A stretch of DNA of 64,000 nt, taken from the NCBI GenBank assembly GCA_911728435.2, contig OU452204.1:15934001-15998000 (forward strand). The letters are read 5' to 3'. Both the position numbers and the translations under genes were made by a program. The notes below the pieces were generated by a model. The model was not told the origin of the DNA, searched no databases, and saw only the letters and a program-made list of their open reading frames with translations. This document shows, one piece after another, positions 44,090-53,854 of this stretch (positions within the stretch are counted from its first letter, which is position 1; each line of letters starts with the position of its first letter). This stretch comes from Apoderus coryli. Its lineage: Eukaryota; Arthropoda; Insecta; Coleoptera; Attelabidae.

Positions 44090-45628
44090 AAAATTTAAAG
44101 TATAATAAATTGTCAGGATGCGTTAATTGTTTTCGTATATTATTTTGTATTCTTTTTAAGTAAAATAGTAAATTCAGAGAGAAAAAAAAATATATATATA
44201 CATATAACGAAGAAATAAAGAAAAATAAAATAAAAAAAACTTAAAATAAAGAAATATATATATAAATTAAAATTACTTTGCCAATATCTGGGCCGAAGCT
44301 TTAATCGGTTGATGAGGTGACGTATATCTGTAAATAAACAGAAGGAAAGTCTGAGCAATTTTGTTCTACTCATGTGTGTATGTAAAATCTTGTATTGTAA
44401 TGTGCATTATTATTAATTAATTCCTTATTGTTATTGGGACATCTTATCCACATTGTCTTTTACGACTTTAATTCAGAATTAAGATAACATTAATCAAAAA
44501 TTGCCAGTAATACATCATTCATTGATATACTGAGCGTCAATGATACCAGGGGTAGGTCACGCAAGGTATCGCTGCAGTTATCACAAAATTCAAATAACAC
44601 TAGTTCGGAGTGGCCATGGTACCAGGGGCAGATCACGCAAGGTACCCTCCAAAAACTAGGCAAACGGTAGTACTGAGTGTGCAATGATACCAGGGGAAGG
44701 TCGCGCAAGGTATCGCTCCAGATACTAACCAATAAAAATCAACGGTCGAGAGCTTATAATGTATCAGGGGTAGGTCGCGCAAGATACTGCTCTATAACTG
44801 ACCACACGTTAGCACTGAGTGTGCAATGATATCAGGGGAAGGTCGCGCAAGATATCGTTCCAGATACTAACAAAAAAATAAATAATAATTCAACGGTCCG
44901 GAGCTTATAATGTATCAGGGGCAGGTCACGCAAGATACTGCTCCATAATTGACCAAAATATACTGATGTTTCATACGGCATTAATGAGTCAATGATAATA
45001 AAATAATAAAACATGAAAAATCTGATAATTACTTGATATCAATATAAATATGATCAAGAATAGATAATGCACTTGTTTTGAATTTAACTTCCTTCAGATA
45101 AATTTGTATTATCAAATTAAAATATCAATAATAGCCAAAATGTTAAATAAATCATAAAAAACTGAATAATATATATATCGAAAAGAAAATCATGCAAAAC
45201 AAATTTACTCAGTGAGAAACTCACCCTTATGGATGTAGAATAGAACCTCGTCGACAATAGGTAGGTTGAGCACACAAGATTCACAAACACACAATTTAAT
45301 AATTAATAATTTAAAATATTCGAATAGTTGTAAACTCTTTGGAAATAAAATTGAAAATGAATCCCATAGACAAAGACGTGATTCTCAGACGTTAGAACCA
45401 TTTATTTGTTTACTTTACAAACCTCTTGAGGCTGCATTATTTTTATTTAATATAAACATAACGCGCTATCGAATCTTTGTATGTTCCCACGAAGTTGATG
45501 AGGAAAAAAAATATTTCGGTTATAATATTAGAAAAAAATATATAGGGTCTTACAGACGTTTTGTTTTTGAAAAACCATCAACAACTTGTTTTTTTTAATA
45601 CGTGGTAATGGTTTAAACAAGTTTTCAG
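44090..45628. other. Insertion of unknown class carrying the hairpin array
   Basis: This block separates homologous parts of the mariner arm, so it is a later insertion. It is AT-rich, with (TA)n tracts, and contains the hairpin array. The boundaries are approximate. An open frame at 45266-45598 has no recognisable domain. A Helitron-like or other non-autonomous element is possible, but I see no diagnostic ends. Confidence 0.4.
44520..44960 (+). repeat. Array of six hairpins with constant loop and covarying stems
   Basis: Six stem-loops lie at 44542-44570, 44618-44646, 44686-44714, 44761-44787, 44828-44856 and 44912-44938. Each loop has 17 nt of the form AGGGGNAGRTCRCGCAA. The stems are GATACC/GGTATC, GGTACC/GGTACC, GATACC/GGTATC, GTATC/GATAC, GATATC/GATATC and GTATC/GATAC, so every change on one side is matched on the other. 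They form three tandem dimers of about 143 bp (spacing 75-84 within dimers). The compensatory changes imply selection or copying constraint on the hairpin as RNA or single-stranded DNA. No known RNA family fits; no coding function. Confidence 0.8.
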
Positions 45629-45879
45629 TGTTTTTAGCTGTTATTTAAAATTATTCAAGCCATAGTTTGGCACATATTTTGCGTAAAACAATAATAAACT
45701 AACAAATAGACTAACTTCACATTACAAACGAATTAAGAATGTCAATAATAGTATTAATTTAAAGATTTATTTGATCCAAAATCTACAGCTCATATATCAT
45801 CCGTATAAATTTCGAATCTGTCAATGATTAAGACCGGGAGACAACATAAGACGAACGGAATTTTGTGAATGGTATCTTA

Positions 45880-46430
45880 GGCAATGTCAAAACGATGAAA
45901 ATTTTTTCAATAAAATTTTATTTTCTGATGAAAGTATGATCACCACCACCAATCCTCGATTGCATGAAACGTCAAAATTGTTTTGGTTACAACATGTGGG
46001 TTAGAATTGTGGGACCAAGGAAGATAATTGATATTTATTTGATGATGATATTTATCACGGATATCTGCGGAGCAGTATCGAAATGTACTTCAACATAATT
46101 TGGAAGAATGGTTTAATGATAACTTACCACTACCAGAAATTAAAAATTTTTGGTTTCAACAATATGGGGCTCCCGCTCATAAAGCGAGGCGAGAATTGTT
46201 CAAGCATATTATTTATCAGATAGATTTCCCGACAGATGGATAGGTACGCATTCAGCTGACTATTGCCTGCCCGATCGCCAGATATCATTGCCCTGGATTT
46301 TTATCTTTGGGGATATATCAAACATTATCTGTACCAACGCAGGAGGAACTACATCAGCTGATTTTGATACGTTTGCAACCATTACACCAGTCAAGCGATG
46401 TTAATGCTTAAAAAATGATGGTCATTTGTT
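45880..46430 (+). pseudogene. Mariner-like transposase remnant
   Basis: Frames read KILFSDESMITTTNPRLHET (first catalytic Asp), WFQQYGAPAHKARRELF (the second catalytic Asp replaced by Tyr) and, shifted, a PDI.ALDFYLWGYIKHYLYQ-like third segment. Stops and shifts make it inactive. Confidence 0.7.
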
Positions 46431-47119
46431 TGTAGACCTTTTGTAAATAAATCTTTAAAAACTATTATTAACAATCTTAATTCGTTTGTAATTTGAACCT
46501 AGTTTGTTCTAAATGTGATTTTTTTTTTAATTCTTGCTAGGAAGTAAAGATATTTAGTTGAAATTTGTGTGCTATTTGAAGCTATTAAAAACGATGAATG
46601 TTTTACGAAAATTTGTAAACGCTTTCATTGTTTTATATAAAAATAATGTCAATAATGTCAAAAAGAACTAAAAACTGAAATCGCAAAAAAATCGTTTTTT
46701 CAAAAATTCTTGCAAACGGCTAAAGTTATTTTTTTTTGAAAACACCATTTAAACGATGTGGAAATTATACAACTACATTGTAACTCCTACCGTTTCCAAG
46801 ATTCCAATGCTATCCCATTCTTATCTTGGACGCAGTGTATATTTATCGGCCTTTTTATCAATACATTGAAGTGTACGTAGGGAAGTCAAATGAACAATTA
46901 AATAAATAAATAATTAAAAATACATAAAATAATCAGTCAACATTAACGTAACATATGATGTAAAATAGTTATATATGAATAATAAGCAATATATGTATAC
47001 AAGAATTAAAGACAGTTACACAATTAAAAAAATCCGTCACACACTAAATTTTCAAACAGTTAAAAAGCTTATTGTCCAAAGCAAAGATTAATACATTAAT
47101 CTTTGTCCAAAGTAATTGA

Positions 47120-47850
47120 GATATTCAGTTCAGATAACTAGTGAATAAACCTTAAAATCATGGGCATTAATACAACATATAAATAAGAGGGAACCCAACA
47201 CAGAACCTTACGGCACTCCAGACGTTGCACGGATAGTACCGGACTTGAAACCATGGTACTCCACATAGTTATGTCGACCTGACCTCCCCTATCCAAACTT
47301 TCCGCCAAAAACTGGATCAACATTACGAGATTAGTAGCCGTGAATCGTCGAAGAAAAAATTCGCATTGGGCCGCTTGGCATGATTAATCAAAATTTCATG
47401 CCATACGAACTCAAAACACTTGGCAAAACTCGATTGTATAGCAATAGGCCGGTAGTTTCTAATATACCCCTACTGTATATCACCTTTTTTCAAGATGGGC
47501 CTCATCCTTAGCAGTTTCCAGAAATTCGGAAACTCATTACATTTCAATAACAAATTAAATATAGTTGAAATAGGTGTAAATAAGACTGACGCACAGTACT
47601 TGACGACAAAGACAGGCACACCATCCAGACCCGAAGTATATCTAGCTTTAAACGATTTAAGTGCTCTGAAAACATCATCTTCATCAATCTAATTTGAAGC
47701 TGCATTAAATCGCAGTTTTCTGCGGAATCACAACAAAATGGAGCCGACCGCATAATAATATAATCCTTGAAAATAATCGGCAAACGAATAAACCATTTCT
47801 AGAGCATCAGCGAGTTCAATGTTATTGTGTCATTTTATTAGGTAAGCTAT
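47120..47850 (-). mobile_element. Decayed LINE reverse transcriptase
   Basis: Minus-strand frames give DDVFRALKSFKARYTSGLDG, NYRPIAIQSSFAKCFEF and, shifted, GVPQGSVLG.LLFICCINA, in the order of an RT domain. At least three frameshifts or stops; no ends found. Confidence 0.6.
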
Positions 47851-47961
47851 GTCTATGGTTGCTTATAAAATACCAAAATTTATTTGGGTTTAACTGAATC
47901 TGCCATTCTGTCTCTTTCAAATAGTCCACATACGATCTATCAATTTCAGAATTCTATAATA

Positions 47962-48206
47962 TAATATCAATCTCAACGCATATGGGAGATGTTTCGGAGT
48001 CCGTTCATGATAGAGTGAACGCAGTGGCGTATTAAACCCAGCCCCGCGCCTGTGTTCAAAAGTCTCAGTCAAACCTCCGTTTTTTAAATACTTATTATAA
48101 CATTACAAGCGCCGAGCCCCTTCCCGGAACACACGGGACTGCTAGATACGCCACTGAGGGAGCGGACTCCGAAACATGTCCCCCATGCCAACGCAGGTTG
48201 ATATTA
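47962..48206. repeat. Foldback element of about 245 bp
   Basis: The ends TAATATCAA/TTGATATTA are followed inward by matching arms including GTTTCGGAGTCCG with CGGACTCCGAAAC and CAGTGGCGTAT with ATACGCCACTG. The arms contain GGACTCC-GAAAC, reminiscent of half a hammerhead (stem II 3' strand and GAAAC), but CUGANGA is missing. Coding absent. Confidence 0.6.
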
Positions 48207-48904
48207 TAGGTATGTATAATTTATTTATTTCGTATCTATATTTACTAATATTGTTGATGGAGGATTTAAATGATAAGATTAGATAATAATCAGTCTTATC
48301 GGTAAACTATGGCTTTTCCACATAATTACTTCTATTCTAGTACCTGGAATATTGTCAAACTTAGTGTACTTTGATTACATTTATTAAAGTGAATTTTTAC
48401 TAAAATGTAAGTAAAATTGAGGCTAGCAAATTTTAAATGCATTTTTTGGTGAATTTTTCAACTCAATTCTAGTTTCGTTCTGAGGATGGTAATAAATTTT
48501 GAGTTTGATCCACTACCACTATTTTAATCAAATTGAAAATTGGTTTTTATCGCTAAAAACGTCAATGTAAAACTATTCGCATATGCTTTAAATCCAAATC
48601 AGATGGTGCATATTTTTTTCGCTACTATAAGTGTCTTAATATATGTGTGCGTATATTTCCACAATTTCAATGCTTTCAGTTTATTTTAGGTCAGCGTTTG
48701 AATTTGATATACTTTGTAATGTAATACTCATATTATACATTCGAATAAATTAAAAAGCAGTGGTGTCCACAAACCTTAATAAACCAACTATACCAATTTT
48801 CCCAGAAGTCTCACCATTATTGTAAATTGTAATTTTATGATTGTTATTATTAAAATATAGTACCTAATTATGTCAAAATACGAGTAGGTATTTTATAACA
48901 CAAA

Positions 48905-48990
48905 ATTAAAACTGTTGATGGTGTACCGCAAGGTAGCGTCCTGGGTCCACTATGGAATGCAATTTACCAAAATGTATACATTTATTAAAA
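48905..48990 (+). pseudogene. Short RT palm fragment
   Basis: The frame TVDGVPQGSVLGPL is the LINE RT palm motif. No further RT is readable on either side. Confidence 0.45.
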
Positions 48991-49139
48991 ACGTCCTTAT
49001 GCAATTTGTATGCTGTGGAGAAAGTAATCTCAGAGTCAGGTAGGAATTATTTTAAAGGATTTCAGCTCAAACTAAACACATAAAAAAGGTGCATGGTCCA
49101 AATGTTCAATTAACGTAAATTTGTTTTGAAAATTAATGA

Positions 49140-49650
49140 CTAACCAGCAGCAGAGAGCACGGCGCAACTCAATAAAGACCAGTGTTCTTCAATATCATCC
49201 GGATATTCTTCCGGCAGCTTGGCCTGCAGGTGTTGTTGGAAACATAGTGTCGCTCGGTTGTCCTTTAGGCTTTCGCCTTAGTTTTCTTCTCTGTTGTGAT
49301 CGTTTTGCAGATAGACGTAGGGTCATACTAGATTGCACAAGTCGAGCCATCATCAGCACTCGTTAAAGCTTTGGTGCTTTTTACTTCATGTCGGTCACGA
49401 CCGCGAACAATTTCGTAGTCGATCAAATGCCAGTGCTTGTTTTTTTGGTTTAAAAAGTGTATTTGTAATAACAAGATCATTTTCTGCGCTTTTAGTTAGC
49501 ACCAATAGACCGTTGAAGTTACATTTTACTAGACCTTCTTTGTCGATGGTATTAGGCCAGAGAGCAGAGTCTCGACCAACTCGAGGGTTGAATTCTCCTA
49601 GCAGGATGATCTTGTCGGTGTCAGGAATTTTGTTCAGCAAGTGCCTTGTA
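49140..49650 (-). pseudogene. RTE-like LINE endonuclease fragment
   Basis: Minus-strand frame 49640-49395 reads KIILLGEFNPRVGRDSALW, KEGLVKCNFNGLLVLTKSAE and LVITNTLFK, an APE-type endonuclease with the usual GDFN changed to GEFN. Frames continue, broken, to 49140 (ADDGST-like HRLV region). It is a fragment without RT. Confidence 0.7.
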
Positions 49651-50127
49651 CAGTAGGTTTAAAGGCAAGCAGATATATACCGTTTCTGGTGAGGAAATGA
49701 GTAGTTTCGGGGAGGAAAGTCAGGTAGATCAACGAATGTAAAAAAGGCGAAAGATGCGGCATTGAAAAGTTAAAACAAAATTGAGAAATAGAAATTGGAA
49801 AAGCAACTGAGTAAAATAGTCGATAACATGAGAATAAAAACTAAACAGAAAACCGATACCTAAGCATGAAACTGGAAATTAGAAAATTATATTAAATAAG
49901 TGGGAAGTGGCTTTCACCTGGTACCTAATGTTTCTTCTTTTTTGTTGTACTATTTTTCTCCTCTAATTTTATTTAAAAACATACTTCACAATTTAGATGC
50001 TGCTTCATACCCACGAAGTCTACTACTGTCAGTTTTATTAGAGCAAATGCTAAACTAATAGTAAACACAGTACTTTTATTCATATTTGCTGTAGCTTTTG
50101 CTTCTAACAAAGCAAATGCTTTTACTT

Positions 50128-51457
50128 CAATTCAATTCAATTCAATTTATTTGCTTATAAAATTTTTTACAAATTTACAGCAAAATGTTTGTGTACTATG
50201 TAAAATTTAGAAGAACAAAAACAAAAATATCTATTATAAATACAATCAACAACAACCATAACCACCAAACACTAACCAATGCATATAAAATAGGTGTTAT
50301 GCGATTCATATATTATACTATTACATACCGTGCTATTACCCTAAAAATTAATAGTGAATTGTTTTATATAAAATACGAGAAAGAAAATAACAATTAAAAA
50401 AAAACAAAAAAATGCATACTACTAGGCCCTATCCAAGATACTCAATATCATAATAATTAACCACTATTCATTAATAAAGAAGGAGCGTAACTTCAATACA
50501 TATTGTCTTAATTGACTTAGTATTACTTTTAGACAGTTCAGTCTTGAAGTCGAGATACGATCTAAGGAAATACTCGGAACTCTCATTGATACATGACAAG
50601 GGGACACATTCGAACAAAACATGCTGGATAGATTGGTTGACTTTTAGATTACACACACTACAAATCTCCTCACACTGGATCTGATAAGTTATACCACGGA
50701 CAGACAAACTGAGGAATACTTTGCTCGCCAAACGGAGTTGTGCTATGATCCTAATAAAATTTATATGCATGTCGAGCTGAAGGTATCTCTGACAGGCGCA
50801 GCTGGGAATATTAGGCGCAGTATATAGTGGGTAACTCGAAAGCGTGGCCAAATGGAAATCCTCACCAGAACACCTGTCCCTAAATTCATCCGAATAGAGC
50901 TGATTTTCACTTTTCAGTTGTGCGACTGTCATACGTTCAAACTGGTCACCACGGTCAATATAGTTAAACATGCATTTCACCTGTGCTGCCCAGTTATATC
51001 TGGCATCAGCATCGGTGCCAAGTAAGCTTATTTGGCGCAAAAAACATTTTTTAGGAAATCTGGAGGAGTCCATCAGCATTAGCTTCTGCAACCAATTCAG
51101 TGTTAGCTGGAATAGCATAACTGAAAGCTTTACAGTGCCTGTCTCAATTCGAATTAAGTAGTTTGGGGTTGTTTTAGGCAGTAGGAGCAATCGCTTAAAA
51201 AACTGAACTTGCACCCGCTCGATTACATCAGGGTATCTAAGACCCCATACTACCGCGCAATTCATTAATATGCTCAAAATCAGCGAGTTATATAATTTCA
51301 TTCTGGCTTTCCACGATGTTAGTCGAGAATTCGCCATTAGTCCCAAAACCCTGCCCGTAGCTTGAGTTGCCTTTGTGGACATAACCGCAGCTGCCTTCGG
51401 AAAAAGGGATGAAGCAGAGAAAGTTATCCCCAAGTAAACAAATTCTCTCACCATTTC
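50128..51457 (-). mobile_element. 5'-truncated LINE flanked by a 15-bp target duplication
   Basis: CAAATGCTTTTACTT at 50113-50127 is repeated at 51458-51472. The element between them lies on minus, with a 3' end of (TTGAA)n (50128-50150). It retains only the C-terminal protein region. The clean duplication marks target-primed insertion with 5' truncation. Confidence 0.85.
50471..51454 (-). pseudogene. LINE ORF2 C-terminal region with CCHC-like motif
   Basis: An unbroken frame of 327 codons starts at the truncation point: REFVYLGITFSASSLFPKAA (post-YADD YLG segment), LYNSLILSILMNCAVVWGLR, and a C-terminal CSVCNLKVNQSIQHVLFEC zinc motif. The RT catalytic core and endonuclease are missing, so it cannot act alone. 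The open frame means a young copy. The ATG at 51454 is fortuitous. Confidence 0.75.
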
Positions 51458-52119
51458 AAATGCTTTTACTTTAAGAATGTAGTAAATGCTCCGAAAATTG
51501 AAGGTTTTGCTTCAAAAATATGTAGTAAAATCATTTGCTACCTTTGATTCATCAGACCAAATATTCCTGTAACAGAAATAAAGAAAAAATCTCTATTTTT
51601 CTCGTCAAACGCCGTGGCGTCCGTCGCAACCGACTCGATCGACTTGGCGATTTTAAAAATAGCATTTGCAAACTTAGTTGGAATCAGTTTATGTATAGAT
51701 AGCTAATTGACAAGAAGTATTATGTAAAATATTTACTCCTTTTCAATTAAGTATTTAATTTTTATAGAAATATAGCACAATGCACCGTGTAGGTACGTAT
51801 AATAGGTACCTATATTCTGGAGGCATCGGGCACGGCAAGGTCGGGTAATTTTAGAATAATTAATTACAAAAAAAAAATATATTCATAGTAATACAGGTAG
51901 TGTCGATGTGACCTCTAAACTAATGTGGTGTATTTATTAACAATATTGTTATAAAATTGATGATAAGGTTTATTTATGTTTCGTTGGTTAGTTACGTGCT
52001 ATGTTCATTTTTAACTTAAAACCTAAAACTTACGTGTAGAATTTTGTTTAGTGGGCGTCCTGGAATATTTTTTGTAGGTACCTTATTAGTTGTACTTACT
52101 TAATTAGTTTTTAATTGTA

Positions 52120-52569
52120 TTTTTCTACGACTGTCTTTAAATGCCTTTATTATATGTTCAATTATGATTTGACAATGTAGTACATTCTAATGCTGTTTAT
52201 CATTTACCCGTGCATAATAATATTTCCCACTAGTTGCTAGGCAATATTATTACGCACGGATAAAATTTCCTGGTAATCACAAAAGTAGTGGCGGGCATGA
52301 AAAATCACCATAGCAACGCCCAAAATAAAAACACCAAATTGACTGTTTTGGTATTTATATTTAATAATAATTATAATTAAGTGTTTCGCTAATTTCAAAA
52401 CACATAAACAGTGATAGTGAATATAGTTTAACACCACCTAGTCAATTTAATACTTCTAATTTATCGTATTTAGGCTTATACGTTAAAACAGGGGTAAGTT
52501 TCGAAAAACAAATATTTTCTTAAGACTATGTTAAATTTATTCAAAAGCATTAAAACAGTCGTAGAAAAA
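52120..52569 (+). mobile_element. 450-bp inverted-repeat element, copy B
   Basis: Same length and orientation as copy A at 24703, with scattered substitutions and small indels that cancel. The ends are TTTTTCTACGACTGTC and its complement. The similarity continues into the palindrome that follows. Confidence 0.7.
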
Positions 52570-52586
52570 GTATAGTGTGAAACTCA

Positions 52587-52683
52587 CATGAAATGACTAT
52601 TTCCTACTCGTATGATTTGCAGCACTCGCCTGCGGCTCATGCTGCAAACGATCATACTCGTAGGAAATATATGTAATTTCATG
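52587..52683. repeat. 97-bp palindrome with CTCGCCTGCGGCTCA loop
   Basis: CATGAAAT...ATTTCATG enclose arms TTTCCTACTCGTATGATTTG and their near complement, ending in GCAGCA/TGCTGC around a GC-rich 15-nt loop. A partial copy is at 25153-25243 after element A. Confidence 0.7.
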
Positions 52684-53026
52684 TTCGTTGCACAATATAC
52701 TATTTTATAGTTATTAATGATACTAGTTCGATATACTACTACTACTATAAAGGGTTATGGAAAGAAGTAAAATCATTAACTATCATAAATAATGAATAAT
52801 AAATTCCTTATAACCTAAATAATTATAAAATGAATTTGTGTCCTTAAATATAAATGAAAAATAATTTTGTGGCGTAGCGGACAAAATGACTGATTTTACC
52901 TACACAGGGGATTTTGTTTAATTTAGCAGTGCCTCAGTCTAATTCAGTAGAACCAGTCCGAGCCATTGGTCGACAGATACTGACGAATTCGTTTTCCTCT
53001 TATTACGAGCTCGTAGTCGTTGCCCA

Positions 53027-53160
53027 TCTTTTTTTTTTTGATTACGCCAAGGCAGAGAAATCATCATGACACCTAGGGAGTTCCTTACCACTTCCCTAGG
53101 TAGTGTGGGACTCTAACCCAAACTAAAATTCTGCCTTATCTTTGTAGTATGGCTCGGGAA
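53027..53160 (-). repeat. Possible SINE or LINE tail with poly(A)
   Basis: On minus, a GGTTAGAGTCC segment (weak Pol III box B) is followed by about 75 bp and an A12 run at 53028-53039. No convincing box A. Tentative. Confidence 0.25.
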
Positions 53161-53189
53161 CTGTCCCTTTTCCATGTCCTGGCTTGATT

Positions 53190-53260
53190 ATCCTCTGTTG
53201 CTGTTGTCTTCTGATGTTGATTGTCGTCTGTTGCTGTTGTCCTCTGTTGGTGGTGCCTAG
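53190..53260 (+). repeat. CTGTTGCTGTTGTC-type short tandem repeat
   Basis: Degenerate copies of TCTGTTGCTGTTGTCTTCTG occur about three times. Nothing suggests coding. Confidence 0.5.
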
Positions 53261-53635
53261 AAAACACTCTGAAACATACATTTAGATGAGTATACCTGAC
53301 CTGAAAGAAACAATATTAATTGCTGTCCTAGTCCTGTGGATTCCTTCGTCAGAGTTGACTCCTCGGTCTCCGGTCAAGGCAGGTCGCACGCCTGCCTTAA
53401 CCATTTGTCGTTACCCATCTACAATATCGTCCTGCATTTAAGCACAGTGAGATATACAACAGTAGATATATGTAAACACGTACCATCTACATACACATAG
53501 TAATGCATATCCCACCATACAGAGGCCGAACAAATCAATGTATAGGTAACACTAGCCGTAAAAATAGAAATGAAAATAGTGTTTACGCACAAAACGCTTG
53601 CAGGAGATCATTGATCCTTCCATAGGATAGGTTAC

Positions 53636-53643
53636 TATATAAA
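53636..53643 (+). promoter_or_regulatory. TATA-like box upstream of the LITAF gene
   Basis: TATATAAA lies about 210 bp before the start codon exon. A start site near 53665 would give a short 5' UTR, split by an intron that ends at the TTTTTTTTTTGCAG acceptor (53853). The match alone is weak evidence. Confidence 0.3.
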
Positions 53644-53854
53644 CAGCATAATTAAAAGTGTGTAAAGTTAAACCACGAGGCGATAGACGAGTGGTTTATT
53701 TACACAAGTCTTTCAAAAAATTCAATCAAACTAAATTTGGAGAGGGAGGAGATGAATCCAGGGGCTTGAATCTGTTTCAGTTTCATTTCAGTTATTCTAA
53801 GTTCACGAAAAGTGAAAACTTTGCAATATATATATTTATATTTTTTTTTGCAGA

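Larger units (their letters stand above)
43355..46839 (+). mobile_element. Mariner-like element of about 3.5 kb, broken by later insertions
   Basis: TACACTGTGTCCAACATAAG at 43355 and its near complement ending at 46839 are the termini. The arms can be followed inward: a tract with TTTTTTGCGATTT is near 43960 and, inverted, near 46690; TTACAAACGAATTAAGA is at 45724 and, inverted, at 46480. The left arm is interrupted at 43453-43923 (MITE) and at about 44090-45628 (unknown insert with a hairpin array). A decayed transposase lies on plus at 45880-46430. Confidence 0.75.

Noticed and set aside
44520..44960. CRISPR-like array
   Set aside because: The genome is eukaryotic, the spacers themselves repeat as dimers, spacing varies and no cas genes exist.
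44520..44960. Twister or twister-sister ribozyme
   Set aside because: The CGCAAG piece is reminiscent, but the rest of the consensus and the helix order are absent.
45266..45598. 110-codon plus-strand open frame inside the mariner-like nest
   Set aside because: No recognisable domain; it lies in a noncoding insert.
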